Shown: piece after piece, positions 13,096 to 24,942 of the stretch | How the letters are laid out: each line of letters starts with the position of its first letter | Numbering within the stretch: the stretch's first letter is position 1 | From: Prostheceraeus crozeri | Lineage: Eukaryota; Platyhelminthes; Polycladida; Euryleptidae | Assembly: GCA_907163375.1 (NCBI GenBank) | Contig: CAJQUW010015580.1 | Location: 124,001 to 188,000, forward strand | DNA length: 64,000 nucleotides | Direction: 5' to 3' | Notes under the pieces: generated by a model | What the model was told of the DNA's origin: nothing | Seen by the model: only the letters and a program-made list of their open reading frames with translations | Database searches by the model: none | Position numbers and translations under genes: made by a program

Positions 13096-13509
13096 TTGAG
13101 GTGCTGTTCTAGATCGCGGTCTTGTCTTTCTATCCTCAAGCCACTTAGGAACATGCTCTCATTCGGACCCACAAATTCCTCTCCGTGCGTCCGATGTAAC
13201 TGTGTCCACACAGTAACTTGGAAAATGATAGATAAGACACGATCGACCTTGAGGACTAAGTGGATCCTTGAGAGAACGAACAGAAAGAGGCTTTGTGGAG
13301 CACACAAAAATGGGTTTAGCAGCAGGAAAGTTTCTACGCGCTATATGATTCAAACGTCTTTTGAACACACTCAAACAGCGATCACCAACAAATGGGATCC
13401 AGATGATGACATCTTTTGGCTCTGGTCCATATAAATTCTCAGTTATAGGACTTGCAGCCTTAAAACGATCAATAAAAGACGGAGGATAGCAATTTTTCGA
13501 TAAGCACAC
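13096..13509 (-). pseudogene. Penelope-like element, GIY-YIG-proximal fragment
   Basis: A minus-strand frame contains an IPFVGDRCLSVFKRRL segment, a KDP block and then, after a frame change, GHSYIGRTERNL. This order (PFV..., KDP, then YIG.T.R.L) matches the end of the reverse transcriptase and the start of the GIY-YIG endonuclease in Penelope-like retroelements. The reverse-transcriptase core is not present here. The fragment lies about 140 bp from the right edge of piggyBac copy 1 and has at least one frame break. Confidence 0.65.
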
Positions 13510-15019
13510 AGCGCAGTTTACGAAATTCTTCGTCTAGGAAAACAGGAGAGCACAATTTCCTGACTCGAACAAAGAGAAACTTGAACAAAATTTATCTTGT
13601 AAGAAAATGGCACAAAACTATAAAAAATAATTATAAGAACTATAAGATTATAAGAACTTGAAAAATCTATAGAAAAAATTGAAAGTTACTATCTTCATTG
13701 GTAATGTTAGTTGCAAACATTTTTGCAAAGTATTTTACATAAATTGACAAATTATAACACAAATTGTCCTCTTGGTAAAGTGGTGGAAAGTGAAGAATGG
13801 GGTTAGCACGGTAGTGGGTAGGTATCAGAAGGTAGTTAGAAAATAGGCGGACCATTTAACCGGCCAAGAGATCTTTAAATCAATTTATCCTATAAATCAC
13901 CATATTGACCTCTTTGGAACTTCAAAGTGGACCCCATAATAATGTGAACCCTTGATATAACGGACCGCATGGTCCCCATATAGTGATACGAACCCTTTCA
14001 TACCTTCAATACCGACCATTTTGCTCAACATTGTGGAACCTCAAATTATGTACTTTTTTTCTTGCATTCTAGTTTTCTTGGTAAGCGAAATCTTAGCGAT
14101 TAGATTTCCTCACAGACTATTTATTCTTCCTTACTCTGCCGTTAAACGATTGAAAGTGATGTAATATTTCTACAATTCACTTCAAAATTGAATTATATTT
14201 GGAAGGTATTCAATTGTCAAAAACGTTAAAAGGTTTCCGGGTGAATGACAGCCTTAGCAATTATTCACTTAACTTGTTGAAGTTAATAACTTTCAGGTTC
14301 AAGTATAAGCGTGGTGCGAAATATTTTCCGCATGTGTTGGCGCAACTTTGATGTGAAAGAGATGGAGGTTTTCACGGTCTCTTAAGAAATGACGGAAGTA
14401 GAACTGGAATAAGATGTTCTGCAGCACCATGATCATGAGCGCGGATGACGCAACTGTAGTAAAACTTGAACTATGAAATCGGAAGTATTGAAATTCAAAG
14501 GCAGATATTAGTATCATCTCAAACCTGAGATAGCAATGACTCAATAGTATATCTGGAGGTCACTTCGATTTTGTCATCGATGACGTTGAGGATGCTGTAT
14601 TTTGAGTTGCAGACCTTCTGAGAGTGTTCCTACAGCTAAGTTCACTGAGTGACGAAATTTCTGATAACCGCTCTATCTATCTCTCTCTTTTCCTCTATTT
14701 CTTTATTCTGTAATTTCTCGAGTTGATAAGGTTTTCCAACGAAACCGGTCCTCCGAAAGCTCTTTTTCCTAACCGTTCTTGATCGTTATGGATCCTTTCT
14801 CGGATCCTAATCGTTCTGATATCGCTTATTTAATTTCATTGCTGTTAACTGCATTCACGACATGGTTTAAGATGCTTTGATGGACAATCGATCCCCGCTA
14901 CTTACCTAAATGTCGGCGGTCACAATTGTGACGAGTTAGTTATTCATTGATTATTATTGCCCTGACAACTCATGTGTGGTGGTGAGAGTTTGATCCTGCC
15001 AATTGACAGAGTCGCATAA
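13510..15019. other. no gene recognised; one repeated 34-bp word
   Basis: No coding signal. A 34-bp word starting ATCGCTTATTTAATTTCATT at about 14820 is repeated with two changes at 15117-15150, just after the tRNA-like sequence, so part of this region probably belongs to the same SINE-like repeat. Confidence 0.45.
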
Positions 15020-15093
15020 GTGGCTCGCAGCTCAGTTGGTTAGAGCACAGGTCTATTTAACCTTGGTCGTAGGTTCGAATCCTGCCAGCCGCA
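15020..15093 (+). repeat. tRNA-like sequence, probable SINE head or tRNA pseudogene
   Basis: A 74-nt segment with an A-box-like CAGCTCAGTTGG (15028-15039) and an exact B box GGTTCGAATCC (15072-15082). The D and T stems fold. The acceptor stem has a mismatch, there is an extra base before the D stem, and the anticodon stem holds an unpaired base, so a working tRNA is unlikely. The following 34-bp word is shared with upstream sequence, as expected for a dispersed repeat. Confidence 0.6.
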
Positions 15094-15150
15094 CATCTTT
15101 GCATGGCAATTTGATCTATCGCTTATTTAATTTCATTGTTGTTAATTGAA

Positions 15151-15689
15151 GTTGGGCAGGTGTGAGTGACACCTGCAGGGATTCTCCCTGCACTTCTCTA
15201 CATACTCTCTCTCTCTTCTCAAGAACTCAAGACTGCTTGATAGTGAAAAAATACATGGTGTGAAGTGAACATAAAGACAACGGGATGAAATGGAAAGGAT
15301 AATATTTGAAAATGAAAATGGTTTCACTCTGAATAGTCATTGCCTAGTTACGCTAGTTCAACATCCACTGTGTCGTAATCAACTTCGATGTAATAGTCTA
15401 AGTCTGTATTTGGTTTGGAGTAGTCGCGTTTGCGTTGTATTCCATTCCGATTTATGTTGCTGACTAATAAATTTGACAACCACATGCAAACATGCTTTCA
15501 CTCTCATCACTTTACGATGTTTTGCGAATCATATTTGAAGGTCCGGAAGTTTATTGAGAACATACTAATGACAAAGAAACAGCGCATACTAAAGAGTTAG
15601 CAAGTAAATAAACTAAGAAGCACCGAGTCATGCCCCAAGTCAATGAATTACCAAGTCACTGACCTTGGTGAACATTTTTTTTCAAATTT
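15151..15689. other. no recognised gene
   Basis: AT-rich with short frames only. Confidence 0.4.
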
Positions 15690-16323
15690 TGCCTTGAAAT
15701 GCAAGAAAGGCTTTATTTCTTAGAGACATAATAACATCAGAAACCTTCTGACCACTCTCGTTTCAAAAGTCTGTAAGAATCCTGAAAAAGAACTCCATCT
15801 CCTAACTTTAGACAATGAGAAGTTTCTATTGAAGTCTACAAATGCAAGACGCAAAGATGGATATCAAAGCAGGAGATTTCTGGACACGTGGAGTGACAGC
15901 ATTTTTGATGTTCGTGTCACGCATGTCAACTCCAAGTCAAAACAAGGAAAATCCACTTGTGCAATTTTCCACGATGAAGAAGAAGAGAAGAAGAGACAAT
16001 ACCGCAACCGGGTCGTTGAAGTAGAGCATGGAAGGTTCACGCCTCTGATTTTCTGTACCAGCGGAGGAATGGGAATAGAAAGCCAACAGTTTTTGAGAAC
16101 ATCAGCAGAGCAGATATCTAGGAAAGAAAATGAAGATTGCAAGAATGTGATGAATTGGATTCGAATAAAGCTATCATTTGAAGTATTCAAGTCTCTGAAT
16201 TTATGTGTTAGAGAATCGAGGGTGCCATTTAGAAACAACTATCTAGAAAGCATCATCAATAACTTAAGTCTGAACACTCACACAGCCGATATTATTTCTG
16301 ACCGACTTTTATTTACCATTTAA
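15690..16323 (+). pseudogene. retroelement polyprotein C-terminal fragment
   Basis: The frames carry HNNIRNLLTTLVSKVC, DIKAGDFWTRG, FDVRVTHVNSKS, EEEKKRQYRNRVVEVEHG and RFTPLIFCTSGGMG, then an LCVRESR block. This order (HN.IR, DI.A..FW, FDVRV, EKK..Y..RV..VEHG.FTPLVF...GGMG) is familiar from the C-terminal end of large retroelement-type proteins common in corals, echinoderms and sponges (recalled, not searched). Which retroelement class it belongs to is uncertain. It looks broken, with about two breaks. It ends exactly at the TTAA where piggyBac copy 2 is inserted. The sequence resuming at 19041 has AATAAA at 19115 and may be its 3' end. Confidence 0.6.
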
Positions 16324-19036
16324 CCCTTCTACTGGGCACCCAATTGTCCAATTGGCTGACAATTGTCAAGCCTGTCATAAATCGGGTTTGCCACGACTTG
16401 TCTCTATATCCATGGTTCCCATGGGCATGCATTATAAAAATTGACGAATGAATATCATACTTTTGCAGATTTACTCACTATGTATTGTTTATCGCAAGTG
16501 TAAATCCTTGAATAAAGCTCATAACAATGCATAATGAAATCAAACAGAAGTCTAAATGCATGTACTGTCACAAAGCGATGAAACATGTTCATGAATATCA
16601 AACTAACAAACAATCAACTAATATGCTGCGGGCAGACAAACTGATGACAAGAAGAACACCTTGTCCTCGACACCTTGCGTATCTCGCACAAGTGACAGCG
16701 ACCTCAGTCAGAACTGCGACCAGCTGGATCAGATGGAACATTGGCATTTGCTGGTGAGTCAAAGTTGATCAACCCACAAGCCCTGATACGGTTCCTCACG
16801 GTTGACTGTATGTCTTGATTCCATCTTTTTGACATGTGTGGCTCGATCAAAGCAGTTCCCAGCTCAATAATGAATCGTCTTCTTCTGCTGCTCCTCTTTC
16901 CGCTGTTCCAGTTTGGATTGCATGAAATCCAGCACACGTAGCTGTTCCAGGCAGCGATATCAATGACATTGAAAAAGACTCTCATGGGCCACCTTCGCGT
17001 TTGACGGGCACATGTGTAAGTATGAACACACATGTCCTATGTATCAACCGCCCTTTTGGTGTTGTTGTAATCGAGAATGATGCTTGGTTTCTTGTCAGGT
17101 CGATCTGATATATCTCCAGTCTTGTGCATCGTTGAGAGAAGAATTACAGCCTTGTTCTTCTTCGGAACATAGCTGCGAGGGTTGCATCCTGCCGATAGCC
17201 AAACAAAGGAGAGGAAGGCAGGCGTCCAGCGTCTTTCAGAAATCCTGGTGGGATTTGCGGTTTGTTCGACCTCAGTGTACCCAGTAAGGTTATGTTCTTC
17301 TGAAGCAGTGATTGAGATAACTCATACGACGTGAAGAAGTTCTCAACAGCTATATTTCTTCCACTTCCTTCCAATGGCACAGACAAGCATCTCACTACAC
17401 GCCCTACACGGGCAGCTTGTCCAACCTCTGGGTGTTCACCAGTTTTCCCCATGTAAATCTCTAAATTGCTGGCGTATGCAGTGGCGGAATCATACATAAC
17501 CCACACTTTTATTCCATACTTGTCTGGCTTAGATGGCATATAGACTTTGAATGGACAACGTCCACGGAAACTCACCAGTTGTTCATCTATCGTTGCATTG
17601 GGTCCGATGGTGAAGTTGTTTCGACATCGTGTGACAGACATAGTCCAGATTTCTCTGAAAGGAGCCAGCTTATCTGAGGCACGTCTCTGCTATCCAGTAT
17701 TTTTGTCGTCAAAACGTAGAAACTTCAAAATAGTCTGAAATCTCCTCAAACTCATTGTTGCGCCAAAAATAGTACGGCCCTGGTCGTCAGATCAGAGTTG
17801 CTCATAGCTTTCTCCATGAGATGTGTAGACTCAGGCCAAAAGCAAGCAGCCCAGGAACGCCCTCATTTCGTCATCGTCAATATCACGGTATCGTTTCTGA
17901 TACCTATCAGATTCATTGTCATGAATCCATTGATGTGCGTATTTGTTAGTCATTGCCACCATTTCACGAATTATATCATCAGTAATGAATGATGAGAATG
18001 ACAATGGAATAGATGTGAAGGAAACTGCTCTCTTCGGTCCTCCTGTTTCATGAATAATTTGATGACGAGGAGCTTTTCCTTGCCTTCTACTAGGTGTACC
18101 TCGTGGAAGTGGAGAGGCATCCCACGTCGTTTTGTCCCTGCCTTCAAATCTACCTGTGACAACACCCGAGGACGATGCATGACCTGTGAGATACTCTTCT
18201 TCCGACTGATCCGCTACATCTGACAGATCAGCTTGTTGTTCGTCGTCGAATGTCTGTAAGATGTTTTCTTCGTCAGAATCACTTTCGTCGACGGCTGATT
18301 CAAAAACAAAATCATCAACAAAGTCTTCAATGCGAGGACGTGAAGCTCGTACGGTGCAGCGCTGGCCATTGTCGGATGAATGGCTGCCTGTGTTACTATT
18401 CCACCCTCCTGCCCATAGAAATTGACAACAATAAAACCTCTAGAATGGAAATTAATCTTCATGCAATGCACAATAACGGCACATAAATCGCACGCATTTT
18501 CACTTAGATGCACCTGCCAACGTCTGCATCATTGGGTTAGAATCAGTCACATGAGTAAATCGAAGCTCTTAATTGGTTCTTCATGCCCCAACTTAGTTCC
18601 CCCGGATGTGCCGCGACCTTGAGTCAATTTCCATTCTAGCGAACTTCAGATAAACAATCTATTTCTATGCTCCTGCCATCCTGCCTCGATCGATAGCTGG
18701 CCGGCATTCACACAATAGCACGCGCGGGTGTGCATTTCACGCACACACACATCACTTGTCTATAGCACACACGAGTGGATGAAAACAATCGAAGTTGTTA
18801 GCCATGGATAAGGAAGAGTGGTAAGCCGAGGCTCTCAACTGCATCACATGCTTTCAACAAAATAGCTCTACAACCATCACAAGTAGACGTACGCATGCGT
18901 TGAGACATCAAAAGTCATCTCAATACATAGAAATTAAAAGTCACGAAGTGCCAATGCCATACCTATTAAGATAAAAGCTGTGCACTGCCATGTTGTGCTA
19001 CCCGTGACAATTGTCACGGGGTGCCCAGTAGAAGGG
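16324..19036 (-). mobile_element. piggyBac transposon, copy 2 (different family)
   Basis: A 2713-bp element flanked by TTAA (16320-16323 and 19037-19040). The inverted ends are CCCTTCTACTGGGCACCC (18 bp), unlike those of copy 1, so the two are separate families. ACAATTGTC-type inverted words lie just inside both ends. The minus-strand transposase is interrupted at several places. The insertion sits at the 3' edge of the retroelement fragment at 15690-16323, so it is the younger of the two. Confidence 0.93.
16614..18420 (-). pseudogene. piggyBac transposase, broken (copy 2)
   Basis: Reading 5' to 3' on the minus strand, an acidic N-terminus (around 18100-18330: DESDSDEEN and similar) is followed by a DNA-binding region and a long intact block at 17144-17641. 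That block has IDEQLVSFRGR, YMPSKPDKYGIKVW and GRNIAVENFFTSYE. The first catalytic Asp is present; the second is Glu instead of Asp in GRNI..EN. The third is in FFNVIDIAAWNSY (about 16960). The cysteine-rich end reads CHLCEIRKVSRTRCSSC and VCPQHIS up to the stop at 16614. The frame changes several times and stops interrupt the N-terminal part. No convincing initiator ATG is visible in frame with the acidic region. Confidence 0.88.
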
Positions 19037-20185
19037 TTAATATTCAGTTAGTTTGGGCTATGAATTAGTATTTGTAAAAATTTTTGCAATGAAAACATAT
19101 ATTCTTATTTGTTCAATAAACTAAGAAATCAACTGATTTGTAGGATTCACCTGTGAGGCATACTGAGAAAAATTGAACTTCAAATTTAATGGCAGCGCAC
19201 AAATAATCCGGACCTTCGAACAGCCACACAGTTTCTGTCTGAGTTTGGTCAATCATTGATTTGACAAAAGCTTAGGCAAGAATTGACGTCCAGCATAGGA
19301 GACCGCAAAAGACTTTAGAAAACCGGGCAAATTTCAAGGAATCGAATGTATTTTAGACAAAATAACGGAGAAATTCTAAATGCTGGCTGCCAACTTCTAG
19401 GTGTTGTATTGTTTAAAAAAATACCATCCAATGCTAATTTTGTCATCGTTTTGTGATTGCATTGTAAAAACTGAAGAAAATTTTGGTGAGGATAGTCAAT
19501 CAAACCTGGTAGTGATCAACTAGGATGACACTTCACATTTGCCGGTTACTCAGCGCTTAATACATCATTCCTGCGAATCAACGGTTCGTTTACGGCAACT
19601 CAAATACTAGCTAGTTTGCGTTTGGGGTCATGGGGTCATATATGACCCAAGAAATAACAATGTAGATCTGATCCAGAATCTCCATAGGAATATGAATTTT
19701 TGATACTTACAATTGCACGACATATTCTAGACTCGCAAATTAGATCCATGTATTTGGTTATTTCATAAATAGGAATATTAAGACAATCATGTATATGTGT
19801 ACAATTGTACAAATAATGAGAACACTTGTCATATTTGTCAGACACGGCTTAAAATTTTAACTGAAAAAATATTGCAGTTCCTCAGCATGAAACTTTTAAA
19901 TAGGCGACTCATGCACAATGAAGACATATATGGGGCCTACTGCTTTTGAATGAGTCTTACAAATAAGGCGTTGCCAATCATTGCAATAAGCTTGCACTTT
20001 CTGATCCTTCTATCGGTCACAAATGATGCATCGACCTCGCTTCTGAAGACTTTGGTTTTCTAGAGTATTGACTTGAATGGGAAGCCCACTGAGATACATG
20101 GCTTGTTTTACAGATGTTTCACAGTCTTGCTTGTTTGCCTATATCGCACATGATTTTCGCACATCGAATAATCAAGATTCAAAAA
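19037..20185. other. no gene recognised
   Basis: Includes AATAAA at about 19115 and the palindrome GGGGTCATATATGACCC at 19632-19648, which recurs slightly changed at 24240-24256. Confidence 0.4.
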
Positions 20186-20312
20186 CAGGGCTGTGGAGCC
20201 TGAGCCGAGCCGGAGCCGGAGCCTTAAGGAGCCGATGGTTTTGGTCGGAGCCGGAGCCGGAGCCGATTTATCACAAAGGCTCCGGCTCCGGCTCCGGCTC
20301 CGATAGTTTAAG
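20186..20312 (+). repeat. hAT-like terminus made of GGAGCC hexamers
   Basis: Begins CAGGGCTGTGGAGCC, a hAT-type start, then runs into GGAGCC hexamers followed after a short spacer by the inverted GGCTCC series (20278-20302). A second patch of the same hexamer lies at 22404-22480. I could not find a matching right end (GGCTCCACAGCCCTG), so the full element is not defined. Confidence 0.5.
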
Positions 20313-22403
20313 CTTTGATATAAATCTAGAATTTGGCATCATAAAAAAATTAAATCATTTGAAATCTAAAGATATGTATTTTAAGTATACCAATGATCTG
20401 TCCTCCACGATATCTTTCTTTGCAGTTGCCGCCTTCTTTTGTATTATATTTATTATATATTTACACACATGTGTAATATTTTTTTATTGCATATGTTTCG
20501 TAAGACTGATTTCCATATTGACAATGTATTCTCCAAAATCCATTAATTTGAAGACTTGTTATATGCATGCTAACTAGATGATTGTAGATTCCTAGAGACA
20601 AGTCGCCAGTCATTTATGTACACATTTCCAGTTCAGTCAGCAAAGATAATATAGCTACATTTCTTGCGCAATGTCTTAAATATAATACGGTTACTATGTA
20701 GGCTATCATCTATCGGTATGGCTACTGGCATCTGTGACAATGCCAATTTCCTTAGATTGTATTGTAGGCTCTTCTGCAGTCCCCCCACCTACATTTTTCA
20801 AAACAATCGATTATTCAATTTGATCAATTTTGATTGGAGGGATAACTCTTCACACTCACACGAATGATCTGACTACAAGTCCTCACATGGCTATAGCAAT
20901 AAGCGACCCAGCCACTTCTAGTAGCGGCCCTATTATTTTAAAGGTATCTCATTCACAATGAATTTCCTTTGACTTCAAAATTCAAAGGGTAAACCCGATG
21001 CGAAAAACCCGAAGGCAAATTACAATGTTGACTTGCTGACGAAGTTTGCGACCATGACATCGCAATTACCCACGTAGATTTTTACAACAGCACGGAATGC
21101 TTCACTCAAACCGGTGATGCTGAAACGGACATCCAATGGTGCTGCATCTTTTGACCAGAGAAAAAATGGGAGGGCGGACTGCACAAGAGCCGTATCGTGT
21201 AATAATATTTCCCCAAATGTCATAGACCTGTGGATTTCAAGAATTTTCATTATTATTTTTCCGTCTGTCAACACTTTATGTTGATATCATGCTGACTTAT
21301 ATGTAAACAATAAAAAAAGACTGAGACGCTCTCAATAAAGGCGCCTTTTGACCTCCCTTTTCTATTGTCTGTGACATTAAACCGCACGCGGATTCGAAAG
21401 CTAGCAAAGTAGATGGGATTTCTGCTCGGTCAAATTTTTATTATGCATAGCACCCTGCAACATACTGTGTGATACTCCGAGTTCAGTTTCATCAGCCTAA
21501 CCATCATCAGAGGAATAGTGGTAATGTGTTATACATAAATTGAATATAATAATATACATGAATCATTGATGAATTATTTAGTGCAACTTTAAGCCATAAT
21601 GAAAAATACGAAATTAATATAATGTAAGTTAGGCCTTAGCTTATTAAGTATGCTGCATAGAATTACAAAACTTGTCCTAAATTAGATATTTTTAATTTTT
21701 TTAAGTATAATTTTCAATTGTACATTTCTAGCCTACACTGCAATGAGGCTATCTAAATTACAATTTCTACAGATGATGAGTCGTGGGCTACCCACCGATC
21801 ATATTATTCATGGACCAACAGACTATTGAATAAAGGCAATAACAAATAACAATAACAACCTAAGCTAGCCTATATACACTTTAATATTCAATAAAGCAAT
21901 TGACATCTTTATTGATACGGTATATTTGGCTATATCCAATACCCTTTCCATGTTCGAGTAGATACAGGCCCTATAAGCTATTTAGAGGCATACGCTATCC
22001 AGTTTCATATTCAAGCTTTGTTAAAAAGCTTATACTACTATTCGGCCCCTGTGACGGCTAATTAGGTATATCATCATCACTCATGTGGTCTTATTTAATG
22101 TAGCCTCGTAGTAGACTGGTTGCAGGCTAGGCCAATTTATATTTAGCCAGTGCGGGAGATCTTTATCTAATTTAACCAATCCTGGCTATAACTTTATTTT
22201 ATCTTTCAGAGATAGTCAATTCATGCAAAAATATATGACAAGTATGTTATTTGTCTATATTAAACTATTATCATTTTTATTATTAACTTAAGTCGTTGCT
22301 TGTTAATCAAAACTAATTTGATGATTGTAGCAAGCCTCTAAAGGCCACAACGTTATCCAAAAAGCCTGTTCAACGGATCCAGGATAACCAGCATAGATAG
22401 AAC
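20313..22403. other. no gene recognised between two GGAGCC patches
   Basis: AT-rich with many TAGGCCTA-like words. I see no transposase motif. If the two hexamer patches belong to one element, this would be its interior, but that is not shown. Confidence 0.35.
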
Positions 22404-22480
22404 CTGAATTTGAAGTCGGAGCCGGAGCCGGAGCCGAGCCGTAGCCTTTCACATCAGTGTCGTGGAGCCGGAGCCGATGA
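22404..22480 (+). repeat. second GGAGCC hexamer patch
   Basis: GGAGCCGGAGCCGGAGCC followed by GTGTCGTGGAGCCGGAGCCG, similar to the terminus at 20186 and in the same orientation. Confidence 0.5.
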
Positions 22481-22946
22481 GATAACGTCAAAAGGACCTC
22501 CGGTTATTGTTCTGAAAATGTAGCAGCATGTAGGCGTTTACGGTAGCAACATCAAAAAAAATTGAAAGTCAGTTCAAATAGATATCTTTAACATTTTCTT
22601 TTGGAGCTACAGGCCTATAGACGCACCATGTGGTACAAGTTATCAACGCTTGACTTCGTTGAGTTGTATGCCTGTATCATGTCAGGCTTTCCATCATGTG
22701 ACTATCCTTACAAATGTTCGGTAGAGAGAAGTAGTAATGGACTTGCTCCCTAATTGTCCCTTCGAGAGAAGCGCCATGTTGCCATTCTTCCAAAATAAGT
22801 GGAAGAACCTCTCTCTACAACGACCAACTTTCGCAACGACTAAAATGCCTCTACGATTCATAACGGTTGTCATAAGATTCATCTACGTGCACAACGGTAT
22901 CATCAATAATATTATCATAAATGAGGAAAGCTTTTTCATCAACGAG

Positions 22947-22996
22947 TGGATTCTACGTAGGATCTTACGTAGATTCTACGTGGATTCTACGTAGGT
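22947..22996. repeat. short tandem repeat of a TTCTACGTAG word
   Basis: Four imperfect copies of a 12- to 15-bp unit built on TTCTACGTAGG/ATTCTACGTGG. Confidence 0.7.
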
Positions 22997-23083
22997 TAGA
23001 ATTCATGTATTCTTCTTCGCGAATTATATTTTGAGATCTGCGACGTCCTGAAGTAATAGAAGGCCTTCAGCCATTCCATATAA

Positions 23084-23322
23084 TTAGCTGCGACATGTAG
23101 GGCCTACACAGTTATCAGTATCAGCTTCCTCCTCCTCACTGTCACTAGATGAAATGGTTACCAATCCAGCAGCATCGATGAACTCGTCGTCGTCGTAGTC
23201 ATTGTCACTCCCACTTTCTTCGTCGTCGTTATTTACACCATCACCACCATCTGAATTGGCATAATAGTCATCCAAAATGACAGTCAAGTCGCAGTCCTGG
23301 TCTGTTTCTTCAGAAATGTCGC
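23084..23322 (-). CDS. possible acidic coding exon, unknown gene
   Basis: A minus-strand open stretch of about 80 codons rich in Asp, Glu and Ser (NNDDEESGSDNDYDDDE, SSSDSEEEEADTDN). Just upstream on the minus strand is a plausible splice acceptor, TCTTATTTTAG ending at 23323. I do not recognise it. Acidic segments like this begin piggyBac transposases (both copies in this window have one) and also occur in host nuclear proteins. With no downstream domain nearby neither can be claimed, and it may be chance. Confidence 0.25.
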
Positions 23323-23563
23323 CTAAAATAAGACATTAGCTTCTAACTTTACTTTTCGCGATATAGACAGCAATTCGATAAACAACCACGAGAACAATGA
23401 ACATGTCAACCTTAGTGGAAGCTTCACATCGGCGGATCATTGAGCATGCGCTGTCTCAATCTGTGCTTCGATGTCACGTGCGCTACATCTATCGAAGACG
23501 TGTGTGCTTTGTGTGAAAATTCAAAACAATCTACGCTAACATCATCACGATGAAAGCAAATTG

Positions 23564-23648
23564 ACTGAACGCATGAAATTTGAAATAGAAACTCTCACAT
23601 GAAAAAGTTTCTTGTGAGAGTTTCTGGTTCAAACTTCATGCGTTCAGT
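23564..23648. repeat. 85-nt hairpin, pre-miRNA-sized
   Basis: The arms of 36 nt (ACTGAACGCATGAA... at 23564 and its mirror ending at 23648) match at 33 of 36 positions, with a 13-nt loop near TGAAAAAGTTTCT. The size, loop and few internal mismatches fit an animal pre-miRNA. A small MITE is the alternative. No flanking duplication was recognised. Confidence 0.55.
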
Positions 23649-24445
23649 AAATCAAAATCATTTTAGAAACATTGATCCATGGAATCTAGCAAATTCAAAA
23701 GTTTCATGAAAGTGAACGGCTATGTGCTACAATGATTCGTTGCAATCGTAGAATCAGTTATAAATTCGAAAAAGGTTGGCAACTTAAGCAACAGTTTAAT
23801 TTTTATTGGGCTTGTCATTTCATACTGATAAATTTGGTTTTGAGAAGGCTGCATAGCTGCCGGCACGTGTAAGCTTAGTATTATTTTATTCATATACTTT
23901 GGTAGGCCCATTGGAGTACTTTCATTTTATCTTATGCAGGTCTAAATATAACTGTCATTTTGCATTCATAATGAATAATCAAAATAATCATTGCTGATAG
24001 GACTACAAGCCGCTTTGAAAGATGACCTTGATAGAACTTGAATAACTTTCATGATTATACATCCAGTAGGCCGATAAACGTATATCTGAATAAGCATCAC
24101 AGGCCTACTAAAATTAAGTGATGAATGCATTTTTTACCCAGACGTGAATGAATTTAGATTGACAGTAGAATTTCAGCTTATTTCATATAAATTCGGTCTG
24201 ACGGATAAAAATAATGCAAATTGCTACCTTCCTATATTTGGGGTCATATATGACTCCAAACACTAACCAATTAGTTCTTAAGATTACTTTCTGTTTCAGA
24301 AACGCTTTTCAAATGAAATCATAAAGACTTTGAAATTTGTCTAAAGAGTGACAAAGTCATAGCTGCTGAACTTTGAAGTGTGATCCATCTAGATTTTGCA
24401 TGCTTTCAATAACGTTTGGGGTCATGTCAAACGTAAGCGAACCGC

Positions 24446-24942
24446 TAAAGAGGAGCGATCCTACTCTAAACCCACCCGCCCCGAACCCTACCCGAATCGA
24501 AACCCGAACCCGAAAGTACGTGTTCGGGTCGAGTTCGGGCAGGGCAATTTTGAAGTCGGGTCTGTACCATCAATTTTGTAATCTTTTCGGCTCTATCGAA
24601 TTAGTCGGTGCAGCGTGCACCACTAGAGTAGAGTGCAGTCAAATTGGCTGATGGACCATCCTGAAGACTGCTCCTACGGTGTTTAAATAGATCGATTTGA
24701 ACCTGGGATAAAGCTTTTATATCGCTCTAAAATTAACCAGATTCATGCAATACGATAACTTTCAGGTCATGCGAGTTTTATCATAGTATCATGAATGGCT
24801 TTCGGATTTAATGTGGTGAGGTCAGGTCGGATTCTAATATTGTCATTGCGGGTTTGTGCAAAATTTCTGGACCCAATCCGATCTCGGGTTCGGGTTGACT
24901 TCCCGTCATGAATTTTGAAACCCGACTCGACGCTCTTCTTTA
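24446..24942. mobile_element. hAT-like element with CCCGAACCCG-type ends
   Basis: The left end TAAAGAGGAGCG (24446) is mirrored at the right by CGCTCTTCTTTA ending at 24942. Inside both ends are inverted runs built on the 6-7-mer CCCGAAC/GTTCGGG (about 24467-24540 and 24888-24930). Short inverted ends plus subterminal tandem heptamers are seen on several hAT-type MITEs. There is no coding content and no clean 8-bp flank. Confidence 0.5.

Noticed and set aside
15020-15093. Functional tRNA gene
   Set aside because: Acceptor mismatch, an extra base before the D stem and a bulged anticodon stem; flanks are repeated, so a SINE head fits better.
20077-20577. 166-codon plus-strand frame
   Set aside because: Its only striking part is a Gly-Ser/Glu-Pro run read from GGAGCC hexamers; no protein motif elsewhere.
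22694-22994. Overlapping frames on both strands
   Set aside because: Neither strand shows a recognisable motif; likely chance.
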